Assembly: GCF_002443255.2 (NCBI RefSeq)
Contig: NW_019211456.1
Location: 45,217,955 to 45,281,954 of the forward strand
Length of the DNA: 64,000 nucleotides
Origin: Varroa destructor
Taxonomy: Eukaryota; Arthropoda; Arachnida; Mesostigmata; Varroidae
Direction of reading: 5' to 3'
The notes under the pieces were generated by a model. That model was not told the origin of the DNA and made no database searches. It saw only the letters and a program-made list of their open reading frames with translations. Position numbers and translations under genes: made by a program. This document shows, piece after piece, positions 37,458-50,038 of the stretch. Within the stretch, counting starts at the first letter, position 1; each line of letters opens with the position of its first letter.

Positions 37458-39684
37458 ATGGCGAACGGAATCGAATCCACAATTCCTCTACAAGCAGTTG
37501 ATATACGATCGACATCTAGTGACAGTTTACCACCTTCATTTGATGAAAACATAGCTGAGGACAATGTGGCGAAAAACAGTATCAACTCATGGAATACACA
37601 GCAGTTCCAAATAAACGAAATTATTTCGCGACCTAAGAAGTGTGCTGTATGTCATAAGACGGCCAGGTGGGTATTGAACTATTTTTATGGACGGAAATCT
37701 GCTAGTTATTCTCTAAGTAAGCATTTTAGAGAAGGACTTTGGAAAATTAAATACACTGTATAAGTTGTTTAAAAAATATCTAAATAGCATGCTAGTTGCA
37801 TTGATTATTTTTTGTTAGCAAATGAAATCCTTCAAACTTATGTCTAAACTGAAAGCTACACTCTCACTACAAGGGTCATCTGGTATACCTTAAGAGGATG
37901 TACGCGTTATGTTTGATTTAAATAAACAGTAATAGTTATCATAGATTTATGGGTTCGCTATATTTCTTTAATTGTTCCTCTTTATTTGTCTGACAGTAAA
38001 CCGTATTTGATGCAGTAGTACTGGTATTCAAATGGCGTAGACGAAATTCTTGAAAGAACTTTTTGACTTTTGAAAAATGGCGATCAAATATTTTGACGCT
38101 ACCTTATGTGTGTGGTTGCTGCAAATTAGGGCAACGTGCATACTACAAAGCAGATTATAGAACGTGGGAAGTTAATACTGTTTTTTAATTGTATAAATAC
38201 CACACAGGTACTCTTGCCCGAGATGCTCGTTACGCACATGTTCACTTGGATGTGTGAAAACGCACAAGAAGCAGACGGGCTGCGACGGAGTTCGAGATCG
38301 AGCTGGGTTTATCCCTATGAGCAGATTTACGGATCTCGATCTTCTTTCTGATTACAGGTAATGCATTAATTCATTGCTATGACATTTTCATTTCAGGTCA
38401 AAGTATCGTCTGTAAAAATCAGGCCATTATCATTTAACCGGGCTTGTCGTATATTGTAGAATAGTTTGTATAGAAAAATGCACTATATGTGAGTTTGCAT
38501 GGCTATTACTATGAGAATAAAATATTGGTCACAGTTTGATATAAGTTCTTCAATTTTGTTATCAGGTTTCTGGAGGAGTCGGCTCGCATGGTTGATAGCG
38601 CGGTACGCAATAATATAGTAAAACCTCATCGGCGCGAAACTCTTCCCACAAACTTGATGAATATACAGAAATTTGCGTGGAGACGTTCTAAGATATCTCT
38701 ACAATTCTTGCCGCAGGTTTGTCTTTCAATTAAAATAATAATAAATAAGACAAAAATAAAATTTGTTCTGCAAATGACGATTACTATATTTCGAAAGGTT
38801 ATATATATATATATATATCTATAATGCGTATCTTCAATTTTGGGTTACGGTAGTATTGGCAGTCACCTATTTGTAATAAGAGTATCCTTATAGCTTAACA
38901 ACTACATACGAACTTATCTTTCCTTTGCAGATGTTCAAACGTCGCAGGTTAAATCGAATATCTATCAAAAAGTCGCATATACATTGGACGGTTGAATTGC
39001 AAGTACCCCAGGGTCAGCTAATAGTGCTCAAGCACGATATACCTTCATCCACGATGGTCAAAGAAATCGTTGTCCAATTCCTTGCAAGTTTAGCGACTCA
39101 CGAGCAAGAAAAGGCTGCTGCACTTCTTAATGCTTCGATCGGAGAAATCTGTGTGCTGATGAAGGTAAGCTGAAATTTTACATTAAAATCTTATAACGAA
39201 CTTTTAAGAAGCGATAACACTTATCAATGTCTAAATGTTTCATTCTCTGCTATGTAATTGTTTATTGTATAAATTAAATTTTTTCAACTAACTTTCGCTG
39301 ACAAAGCAAAGCTGTTATAGCTAAATAATGTACCGTATTTCGTTCAATTTATTTAGCTACGAATTATGATATCCGAATGTCAATTATCTTCTGTGTGTTC
39401 TGCAGGCCGTCGGTAGACCCGCGAATTATGAGCGCTATTTCGAATTCGACCTTGATTTGTCACTGGTGGAAAACCTTCGTGGAAAAATGCTCGTTGAGTT
39501 TCCCACTCTGATTATCATTACCACGGAGCATCGAGGAGCATTTGATATTGAGGAAACGATATCGACGGATCAGGTTGAACCGACGGAACTACCATCATTT
39601 TTCCGAGAAATCGATGGGTCTGATAATGATGAAAACGAACAAACAGAACAGTCACATAATAATAATAATAATAATACTTGGTGA
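37458..39684 (+). CDS. ZNHIT6: Box C/D snoRNA protein 1 (BCD1/ZNHIT6), HIT zinc finger
   Basis: Five exons (37458-37666, 38208-38357, 38566-38716, 38931-39164, 39406-39684) join in frame at GT-AG sites to give 340 aa. BCD1 is a nuclear assembly factor that stabilises box C/D snoRNP precursors together with NOP58, R2TP and 15.5K. The HIT zinc finger spans about residues 62-95: C62-x2-C65, C73-x2-C76, C81-x3-C85, H89-x5-C95. It is followed by the family's GVRDRAGFIPMSRFTDLDLLSDYRFLE block, in which the exon 2/3 junction splits an Arg codon. The C-terminal BCD1 domain includes HWTVELQVP, the EI.VLMK helix, the FEFDLDLSLVENLRGK motif and EFPTL. An acidic tail ends in six Asn. Start: the first ATG in the exon after a TTTCACAG acceptor; upstream codons include a non-AUG GTG only. 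All diagnostic residues are present. Confidence 0.93.
38801..38818. repeat. AT microsatellite in BCD1 intron 3
   Basis: Nine AT units lie within the intron between BCD1 exons 3 and 4. Confidence 0.85.
39658..39675 (+). repeat. AAT microsatellite coding six Asn in BCD1
   Basis: Six AAT codons in a row, the last ones before Thr-Trp-stop, form an in-frame microsatellite at the very C-terminus of BCD1. Changes in copy number would lengthen or shorten a tail outside the conserved domain. Confidence 0.85.
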
Positions 39685-40058
39685 AAGAAAAGGCAAGGTC
39701 TAAAAAACTAATCAAAAAAAATCGCAATTTATTTTTCGCACTTACTTAATTTTTGAGCAAACTGAGCATGTGCTCAGGGTGAAGTTTGTAAAGTAACTGA
39801 CGTTGTATGCAAAGTGTATGCGGATAACACACAGTAGCCACTTAGAAAGTTGCTACGTTGAAGCATGGTTGTTATTGTTATGACCAAGAACAAAGTACGC
39901 ATGTAGAGCAACGAGAATAACTCAATTACTCAATAACTGTATGCTATAACCGAATGTTGCGAGTTGCTGTAAATTGCATAGAAATAATACGACTCAGTTT
40001 ACGAAGCATAAAGAACAGGTATTGATATTAAATGTATTGACAACTTTAGCAACACAAC

Positions 40059-40064
40059 AATAAA
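40059..40064 (+). terminator. Poly(A) signal of BCD1
   Basis: AATAAA lies 375 bases after the BCD1 stop codon, giving a 3' UTR of about 0.4 kb. It is followed by T- and G/T-rich sequence, as expected around a cleavage site. Confidence 0.5.
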
Positions 40065-40762
40065 GTATTTTATCATACGAACGTGTGTCAGTAGGACATT
40101 CGACTTGTTCCAGCATTCATTTGAAATCTGTGTTACATAAATGACTAAAAGCAGCTTAGAAGTTTACTGGTACCAGTCAGTCCAGGACATTTTTCTCAGC
40201 TTATTTCAAGATGTCACTAATGAATGGTCAAATTTAACTTTTCATGGTAGAGTTATTTATTTGGGTATTTTTCATGTATCCTTTTGACAATAGACAGGCT
40301 CCTTGGCAAACGGAGGAAGCAATCATGGAGACGAACTATCATCCATAGAATTATTTCTAGATTTCTGCCTTTTCTTTTGAATGCTCTTAATTCAGGCAGT
40401 ATTTAATGGACCTGAAAAATTCCGATAGATTCAGGTTCGATTGAACAAGACCTGGGGCATAATACAAGCGGAAACATTTTTTGCGCAACTCGCACCAAAT
40501 TTTTGCCGTGTTTTGTTTTACTAGAGCCATTATGTTGTATTTTTTCTCATCAAGCCTAACGTGCTTATTGCATTCGCACTTCGTATCAATCTATTTACAA
40601 GGTATACTTCAGAAGTTTATAGTAGAGTGCTCCATTAGATGCCACCAAGCGCTCCATCTTTCCGATGTAGAGAGTTGAATCCAGCCAATCGTTTTTGTGC
40701 TGAAAATTGTCCTAAAGCTATCCTTTGTTTAAAATAGTCTGCTTCTAAAACAATACTTTATA

Positions 40763-41074
40763 TTGCTGAAAGATCTCCTTGATCAAATAGGAGGGTCAAT
40801 TAAGCTAGTCTCAGTAATCCTATATGCGGCCACTAACGCGCTATATTTCTCGTTACTTCTTGCCTATTTCATCTGGTTTCCATTATTGGGGTTTCTCATC
40901 TCTGTCAAAAGTTTCGCCCAGGATCTCTCCGGGCTATGTAAGATAGAGCTTTTGTCAGCGTGGGCGATTCAATCCGAAAGCAGAATTGGATATGCAGTTT
41001 TTCGATTCCATGATTTAATTGTACAGATAACTGCTACTAACGAAGAGAATGATCGTTTGAGATCGATAGGATGA
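40763..41074 (+). CDS. Possible membrane-protein exon or relic
   Basis: The frame gives about 103 residues with two adjacent hydrophobic segments (roughly residues 16-48) and then a polar helical tail that ends Asn-Asp-Arg-Leu-Arg-Ser-Ile-Gly before the stop. The pattern resembles part of a multi-pass receptor or transporter, and chemoreceptor-type proteins of arthropods look similar, but no diagnostic motif is present. There is no ATG at the frame start and a stop lies shortly upstream, so if real it is an internal or last exon, or a pseudogene piece. Chance remains likely. Confidence 0.2.
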   Translation: MLKDLLDQIGGSIKLVSVILYAATNALYFSLLLAYFIWFPLLGFLISVKSFAQDLSGLCKIELLSAWAIQSESRIGYAVFRFHDLIVQITATNEENDRLRSIG

Positions 41075-44000
41075 ACAGAAATGTTTTAGAGCCAGGTTTT
41101 AAATATAAAAAATGTGCTCAGCTCAACAATTGCCGGTATTACTCTTAGCCTACCTAATATATGAAAAAAAAAACATCGCTGAAGCATTTTTTTTAAACTA
41201 GATTAATATAAGGCTAACCTATACACCTTGCAGAAGCTTGTGGTTTCAATCCAAGGTCGTAACATTTTTTTGTGTTAAGCAGAAAACTATTATTTACTGT
41301 TTTGACGGCGGTTTATCTATTTTAACTGGTGTCAATTTATTCTTCATTTCACATGGTTGTAAATTGCTTTCTTGCCCAGTTACCCAAAACATGATGAACT
41401 CATGGAAACGTTTCTATTGCTTATTTTTGCAGCTGTTCATGTACCGCATATCACCCAGTGGTCTTTAGCTTTGCGGTTAGACACTTGAGATAAACGCGCC
41501 TTATGAACGACCACGAGAACACATATCTTCTGTATATCTTATTCGGTAATTTTTTGTTCGTATATAGCGGTCTAGCTTTTTGTAAGTGGCCATGCCTTCT
41601 AATCGATTTGTCCAGAATAACTTCCCACCTGTTTATTTATAAAATCGATTCAAATCGTCATATGCTGTTTGACTAATCTGGTTGATTGATCCCTTGCTAC
41701 ATTAGTAGTCTCAACCGACGGGGCCTGTTTATACTGCGATACCTCGGAAACGTTGACACATTAACTTAAGCATGCGCTTGCAGAAAAACGCGTACCTGCT
41801 ATTGCGGAAATTTCCAGCTTTGTGTTCTCATTGACAAATGTAATGTTTTTTAGTTTATGATCTCGCCTAGTAGGCCCTTGTGTAGTTTTTCTTATTTATT
41901 TCACGTGAATCGGAATTTTCGGATTGAAGTTCAGACACGCGGGCTGTGTAAATGCAATCGCAGTTACAAATTAGATGCTCTACATACAGGAAGAACCATG
42001 TATGCTTTTTTTTGGGGTTACATACATACCCCATCGGAAATAAGGCTTACTTTGTACTTTTCTGTGCATATCTGATAGAGTCAAACTCCGGTTTAGTTTC
42101 TGAAATCTGCACTATGGAGGAAAACGTTTAGTGGCACTCATTGGGTTTTAGCCACCCCCTCAGCTGTAGCAGCTAGGAAAGATATATAAAGACCTTCTTA
42201 AATCCCTCTAGTACAAACATTTCACATTTAGCATATACATTATGTTAAAAAGAAATTAAAATTGATAGTTTAATTAAATACTTTTCACTATTGACTGCTT
42301 TTGGTCATGTGTAAATTGTATAGGAATCTATCTTTTTGTTTTTAGTTTTTTAAAGAGACCAGGAATTTCTTTTTTTTAAGCAATTATTGGGCAGATTTTC
42401 GTTTGATTTATTTTGAACTTGTTCCGTGTTGACTGTCTAGATCTCGAAAAATATAAAGACTCTCTACATTAAAATGCCCAGAAAACTATTAAAAGGTATC
42501 GATGCAATTTTAACGAAACTTGAAACCATTTACGGACCTTTATTTGAAGCAAACATACCTACTGCTGAGAAATTAGACGGAAAAAGAAGCATAAATAAAT
42601 ACAGATAAATACTATCGATTGCCATAAGCAAAAAAGCGTGCGTCGTGTAAAAAATGTAATGAAAGCTCTTTTCGGACAGCTCGAGCTGTTAGTTGAGCTA
42701 TTTGGGTTGTTTTACAATGGGACCAGCTTACATTTTTTACGCAGAATTAGCGATAGAGGGAAGTGGATATTAGTTCACTTTCACTTAACTGTTTCCTTTT
42801 CCATTCCACCAGAAGTCGCTCGAAGCACAAACACGTACGGATTACGGATCTGCTGTAAAATTGTTCGAAAAACTTAGTTTTACTGCGCTTCTGGCCCCTA
42901 TGTTATGGCTTAGTAATTATTGCTTTCTTGATTTGGAAAAATGTAATTAACTAGTTTTATTTTTTATTATTGCATTATACTCCATACATCTTCTTCCGCT
43001 GTAGTCAAGTGCTTCTTCATAGGATGCCCTATCTTCAGTTAGACGTGATAAATAAAATTTAATCCGTGCAGATAAAGCCTAATCTAGACTAATTATTACG
43101 AAAAGAAAGTGTCCGTAAAATGAAGAAGCGACTTCAAATGGTACGTTTATGATAAATAGATATATACATAGTTCAATGCTTTGAAACTTATTATTTCTTA
43201 TATAATCTTTTTTTACCTTTAAGATATCTTGCTATTCATCGATATCGTTTCATAAGATTAGTCGATTAGGTATGTACTTAGAAATATAGAGAAAGTGGTT
43301 AGAGATGTTGCCTCCTTAAATTTCGATGGCAAAGCGTCATAGTTCATAATCAAAATTAAAACAAGTACCCAGTGTACCTGTTTTAGTTTTGATGTACAGT
43401 TGTACTTCTCTTTCTGTCTTTGCTTTTAATATGGCAACATAAAATGGTCAATAATTGTTTGCATTAATTTCGCAAGTTCTGACTAGCGTTTCTAGTTAGG
43501 CCATGACCATCAATGCTTTCGTTATCAGTTAGAATTTGGTGGAATTTCATTTGCAGTCATCAGCTATACGAACAACCGGCTCTGCCAGACGCGTCTTGTC
43601 TAGGCCAGGTCTGGCTTGAGAAGTCACGATGAAGCTAGCATCTTCGTCTCTGTTTCTACTGTGACTACTAGTGTTGCCTCCGTGTATATGTCTGTATGAT
43701 ATGAAAGGCAATTGTTCGCCTGATGCACTGACCTTTACCATCTCACGTATGTTCAAGTTTAGGTTAATTCTCCAAATATATATATGTAATCGCATATGTT
43801 TACGAAGATCACTAAGCGGACGTGGTGAACAACCTAATTTGCTGCTATGATAAAGTTCCCTTTTATACCCCAAAAAATGAAGTTTACATGCTAACAAATT
43901 GAATTCTACACTGTTCACACACTCGAGCTTTTAGGATATGTGAAAATTGTACTTTGGAGACGGTCAATTTGCAATTTTGCGATCGAAATTCACTAATTAA

Positions 44001-46012
44001 ACTGTATTAGGAAGCTAATTCCACATTGAAATAGATTAAATATGTTGCTGTAAAAGGCGCCATCTGTACAGAAAAGCAACGTATATGGAAAACAAAGACT
44101 CAACAATCACCAAATGAAAAAAATAATCTGGCGCGTCAATTTATATATGATACCCAAAGGTTGCGTCAAAACGGTAAGTTATGATTAGAAAATATTCTCA
44201 TTTCTGTAATACTAAACAACGCTGTGTGTATTTTTTGTAATATTATATAGTGTGGGATGGCTTTAAACGCTACACCGCATTTTGACCTGGAATGTATTGA
44301 AAGTCTGTCTAATGGAAATTTTTTTGACTGACTCGCTGCAGGATAAAACAACAATTAAGTACATACAATTTGATTTTGATTGATAAAGTCAGATCCTATG
44401 TATTTATTCCAAAACGTTGAATTAGATATTGACACGTATATCAGCAACTTTCTAAAACAATCGCTTGATTATTAGGGATTTTTTATAGAGATCGTCCGTT
44501 CCCAATATATTTATTTCAAACTGTGATAAACGGCATCGGTCTGTTAAATTCGAACAATATCAGGGTTATTTCAAAAGTGTATGTTTTTGGGCCACCCGGA
44601 AGACCGCCTTGGGAGCTCTGCAAGTTCTAAATGAAACACATGAGTTCTTTACAACAACTAGGCTCAATTTCCAAAAATGTATATCAAGTTTGCTTTTTCG
44701 TTCCCCAGCAGTGAAAGGCTAAGATCTATAGATTTCCTATAAACAGCGTTAATGCATGAATGAAGCATATATGCTACGGATACTCTGTGGAAAAGTGCGG
44801 GTCTATCAAATTTTTTGAGTTAAGCTTAACCCACTTAGGCGACAAAAACGTATGACCTATCTATCTGTTTAGGTATTTTTATTCAACCCATTGTTGTTGA
44901 AAGGTGAAAAATGAGGTCTTGAATCCGGTTCGAGTAAAATCATTACCTACATCTAACAATTAGGTGGGATTAGCTGTAAGTTTATACTTTTTACGTTACT
45001 CCTGATATATTTACTTAATAACAACATACACAACGCGATTAGAGCCAATATTTGTCCCGTCAATGCTTTCAAAAGGTGGAATGCCACGTCTTGCAAACCG
45101 TAAGTCTGCCTCAGTTCGTTTCGAATCGTAGGCGAGTAGTCTGTACATAATGTATTATACATTGTCCTAGGCAGATGTAAATATTGCACCAGCTGCATCA
45201 ATAGTCGTCAACAGATAGGATTTAACCATTTTCTTTGTTTGGTCGGATATGTTAAGGCATAAAAGGCCGCAGGTATCTAGCATCAGAGAAATCAACGTCC
45301 TCGAGAGCCTCAAAACGGTTAGATGCTTTTTAATTGATACATTATATTTCTTGTCTTTTTGTTGCGATGTAGAATTTGTTTTAAAGATGGCCTGGTTACA
45401 ATGAGAATCTAGGTTTATTCTATTTTTACGCACTGTTTCCGTGCTGTTCTTCTTGTAACAACAGTTGCATCAACGTAACTCGTCGTAACAATCAAATAAC
45501 TCGTACCAAAGAGACTGCAATCCGGCTCCAAGGTATGTCCGGAAAAAATGCTTGTCCGATGCGCGATGTAGTTGATCCAGGCAAAAAATGTTAATTCAGG
45601 GGATCCGGACAAGGCCTAAAACGTAAAGTGGCCTGTAAGCAGGCATACTAATAAGCGGCATCTGTGACTCATATATATAATAGTTCTCAGATCATGCTGA
45701 AATGACTGCAAATGGTGCGAACCTATTATCGATATATGCCAGACAACATGCGGGATTCAATAAAGAAAATTCTAAATATTAGTAGATTAGTGCTAAATAT
45801 TAAATCACATTTTCGGACGATTTTTAGTTAGAGGTTAGTTATATTTTGATCATAAATACAACATAGTCTCATTAAGTACCCGATAAAATGAAAAAAGAGA
45901 GCCACTGTCTGTTATTGAAGGTATTAGCTCTTTATGTGTCTGCATATCTAGACTACAGAAAATGTTGCCAGCCGAAGGATAAGGGGCTAAATTTGCATTC
46001 ACTCAAGCGACA

Positions 46013-46029
46013 CCCCCCCTCCCCCGCCC
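46013..46029 (-). other. C-rich tract, possible minus-strand G-quadruplex
   Basis: Plus reads C7, T, C5, G, C3. On minus this gives G3, G5 and G7 runs with single-base spacers, enough for four G-tracts. There is no gene in the neighbourhood. Confidence 0.3.
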
Positions 46030-49000
46030 TACACACAAATATACTAAAAGAACGTACAAGTACATAGCGCCCATAGGAACTCCAGAAGACACAGACACTT
46101 CCTGCCATCAGGATAAATTTGAAAAGAATGGATTGCGTGGTGAAGCCAGCTGTGAGTATAAAGCATTTTACATTCTATTTGCACCTGCACGGCAACGAAT
46201 TCTACCTGAATTACCTTTTTATTGTTACTTTGATTTTTTTTTGTGTACTGAATCGTTGGTATCATATATTTTGTAACAATGATCATCTACATAGAGGCGA
46301 GTCCAGGAAACCCGAAATGTGGCTTAAAAAATTCTGATGAAAATTTGACCTTCTTAAGCTGATGAAGACGTTCTATAATTACGTTTACCGTGTACTTATA
46401 TAAAATGTTTGGACATTTGAGTATACTAGTTTTTGTAAAGAGTACTTCTATTTAGAAGATCTGTCCAGTTATCTATTGCGTCTGTGGTTAATACATACAA
46501 GCCAACTGATCCAATTCAGTTTTCATTTTCATTAGAGCTAAAAAATAATAGCTAACTATCGTAAACACTTTCTATTTCTCCGTGTATTCAGCCTGCTGAA
46601 GGATAAACACACTCTAGACGCTATATTCTGACCGTAAGGAGCCAGTTTTAATGCGAAAACTTTCGTTCATAAAAATGCACGCCTGACTGCTTCATTATAC
46701 TGGCCAAACCGCAACAGTTCACTGTGGTAGTGACGAAATGTAGAGCTGGGGTGAATTTATTAACCACAGAAGCTTTAGAAAATAAAAAAAAAAAAAGGTG
46801 AAGTTAAGTTAATAAAGAAAAGCTTTATTTAACGTAGTAATTCATGTTACATTTAACGTGATCAACTCGGATCTAAGACGATAAATTTTGAATTCCCAAA
46901 AACTATTAATTACACTTCCGGTTCAAAACTAAGGTCGAATCCTGCGCGTGCCTCGAATTTCCATAACTGGAAAATATAGTAGTCATTATTATACAATATT
47001 TTATCTATCATTCAACACCACCACTGTTTTCTATTTCCTCCGAAAATATTTTTAATTTTTAGAACTCTACAGACCTAACATGTCTTGGTATTAATGTCTA
47101 GCTAATTAACTTATTATATTATACACTATGCATGATTATTCACTCGTTAAAATACAGGGTTTTATATTACTGGAAGGCTAATTTACATAGAAATCGGGCT
47201 TCTTTGGCCATATATTTGTAAAATTTTGTTTTATTAAGTTTTTTCGTGATTAGTTTAAGTTTGCTGATTGATCGTTTTGCAACAAAAACACCCAGAACAA
47301 GATAATTCCAAACAGAACATATTTGTGTAATAGGACGTTTCAGATTTGATGATAAGTGAGTGGCTAATGAGGACTTTGAATCAGTTATTTTTTAACATGA
47401 GCTACTCGGCTGGAATCTCGGCTTAGCAAAGTGCTACTTCATAATACGCAATTTAATTAAAAGACATAATCATTTGCTGCTGGTTTGTAAAATGGAGCGT
47501 CGATCAAAGTCTCGGGGGGCCTCGGGGAAGCCTTGTTACTTATAAAACTACTACTCATAGAAGTTTAGATTACGGGTTTAATATATACAAAGAAAAATGC
47601 ACTGTTTTTATGTATGATACTTCATATAATTATGGTGATTTGCCAAAATGATATTGATTATTTCCGGAGGGAAATCCACTGGGGAAACGGATCCTAAAAG
47701 CGAAGCTCTATATCGAGGTTCAGTGTTCCAACAGATGATCGCTTTAAAATATATAGGTATAAAATAAATGACCCCTCAGCTTGGTGTTAATTACGAGATC
47801 CTTCCTATTCAATAGTTTCCTGGGAATTGACTATCTGCTCTACCTATATCACTATATAGGTAATATGTGCAGCATCTCGGACATTTTTTTTAAAATGTAC
47901 CCAGAAACCTATAATGTATAGATCGTATCATAGTTCTTGTATCTTTTTAAGGGAAAATTTACACTTTCTGTGAACATGTGAACCAGGTTATAATTTTATT
48001 GTGTACGATAAACTCACACGCCGCTTTGCTTCGCCCGACGAAAAGCGCAATTAATATAACTTGGAAATATCTAGACTGGAGAACTTAAGGTGGCAGAACA
48101 CTGTCGTCTAGAAATTCTTTGGCGCATAGATTTACGTTGAATTCGTTCCGATCGCATACATCCTTAATTGTAATTCAATTTGTATTGGTTTTTGTCAAAG
48201 GGTATTGAAAGGGGCGAGCAGTTGGAAACACCTCTTCCAGCGGCATATAAGTTGAACTTATTTTTAGCGATATGTATTCTTAAGTGAGTAAGTTTCTAAA
48301 ACGGAACAAAACATTTCTCCATTCAGATATTTTTTACCGTGTGCAGTTTCAAGCGCATTTTAGGGTTGAGGAAAACCTTTTAATCATGACGCTCCTCAGT
48401 ATAGTAATGACAGCGCGACTACATTAAATTCAGATAGTTGATGAATATTTACTCAAGCAGCTCAATCCAAAATATTAAGAATATATTTTTCAATACGTAG
48501 CCTGATCTACAGCATTTTTCATCACACTGCTACAGTCAACAGTTACTTAGATCAACCTAGTCAATCGGCCTATTTACGGCCCCATCAAATCGTACTGAAA
48601 ATAGCAAAGTTCTGAATTAAATTTCCAGGGATCAGCCTACGTATGATACCCTGCCACGTTATATTACGTGGGTCTACTGTTTTGGGCTTGTTTTAATCAT
48701 CTAGAGCTAGAAAAGCTGTGAGATGTTCTGGGCCAATAATCGACCAAATGAAAACTTTATTAGCAAATTACGAACAACAGGTAGTTCAATACATGTCCAA
48801 ATAGAGATGTACATTTTTTTGCATTCAATCACATAGATCACATAAATGTTATAGCTAACTATTATGAAGGAGCGATATAATTCAAGAGTTTTTTACTACC
48901 TATATACATTATACATGATTGCAGTTACGTATATTTTCTAGTTGAGTATGCCAGAACCAGTAGCAGGCGGTTTATACGTAACCAAAAACACTTTTCCAGA

Positions 49001-49595
49001 ATTCGTCAAAGAAGATAATTCATATCATCATGGGTCATACAACAGAAAGCACTCACTGTTCGTTCTGAGGTCCTCGGCTTTATGAGTCATCTTACTTTCC
49101 AGGTTCTGAGCTAGCACGGACATAGCCCATGTCGATTGGCATCTACAATGCATTCTAATATTATTTACTAAAAGTCGAATGGACTCTAGTAGGTATATCT
49201 CTTACTTTAATGGTAGTATCCTCTCGCTATTCGAATGCCTCTGTGTATGTATACTTCGCTATTAATTCTCTTCCACTGCTGGTGGTGGATGGCGATATGT
49301 TGGTGGATAAGTCTAAGAGGCAGACGTGATGAAAAAATGAAGTGCAGTAAGATTAGTTCTTCAGCTAAGGTTGCTGACTAGGCTACCTGACGTGATCGGG
49401 CCCATTTTGGTTAGTTCTATCATAACTTCTCTAAAAGATCACTTTGCTCTTTTTGTTGCTTACTTATGATTCGCCCGTGTGCGGGTTGTACAAGGGCATC
49501 GAAAAGACGCACAATGGCTATCGTTTATAAATTTGGCTTGACTTTGCCCGCCAAATACTGTCAACTGTTAATTGTACACGGTTGACCATTTATCT

Positions 49596-50038
49596 ATGCA
49601 AAAAATGTTTAGCGGCAAAGAACCCAAACGTAAGAAGAAAAAAGCAGCTCAAATAGCAGCAAAACCTAGACCCACGCCAATCCGTCAGAAAAAAAAACCT
49701 AAGAGAAGTCCAATTATTACACTACACGACCCCGGTCAAAGTGATAAAGTAAGATTAAGACACAGAAATACTACAGGATACCTATTTTTATTTTTATAGG
49801 ATGTTTTTTATAGGTGGTTTACGGTAAATATCTATAAAATTGAAAGTGACATGGATTCTAATGTCGAAAGGAGCCATGTCAAGCCGTCGGTCTTTGACTA
49901 TTTACAATAAACAAAAGGAAATTTTATGTTTTTGTGCTTGCAGCGTTCGATCCTCTAACCGACGTCTTCGATTTTATAGACAATAATATAATCAAACCTT
50001 TTTGGGCAAACGAAGTATCCAACAGACGTGCCTACTGA
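49596..50038 (+). CDS. Possible two-exon gene for a small basic protein
   Basis: Exon 1 starts at ATG 49596 or the in-frame ATG 49605 (AAAAATG) and encodes a very Lys/Arg-rich peptide: MFSGKEPKRKKKKAAQ, then PRPTPIRQKKKPKR and SPIITLHDPG. Two donors are possible. GTGATA after 49740 joins in frame to an acceptor (TTTTGTGCTTGCAG) at 49943. The second exon, 49944-50038, continues FDPLTDVFDFIDNNIIKPFW to a stop (76 aa from the second ATG). The stronger donor GTAAGA after 49748 gives only four more residues before a stop (52 aa). The composition, with a basic N-terminal half and an acidic/aromatic C-terminal half, is unlike random frames nearby. A nucleic-acid-binding or nuclear role is suggested by the charge only. 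The family is not recognised. Confidence 0.35.

Larger units (their letters stand above)
40065..49595. other. Non-coding stretch, no secure gene
   Basis: AT-rich DNA with short scattered frames. The only stretch with a protein-like look is at 40763-41074, listed separately. A C-rich tract is at 46013-46029. No tRNA, rRNA or complete transposon was recognised. Confidence 0.55.

Noticed and set aside
43547..43918. 123-codon minus ORF
   Set aside because: Random-looking composition, no motif, no splice context.
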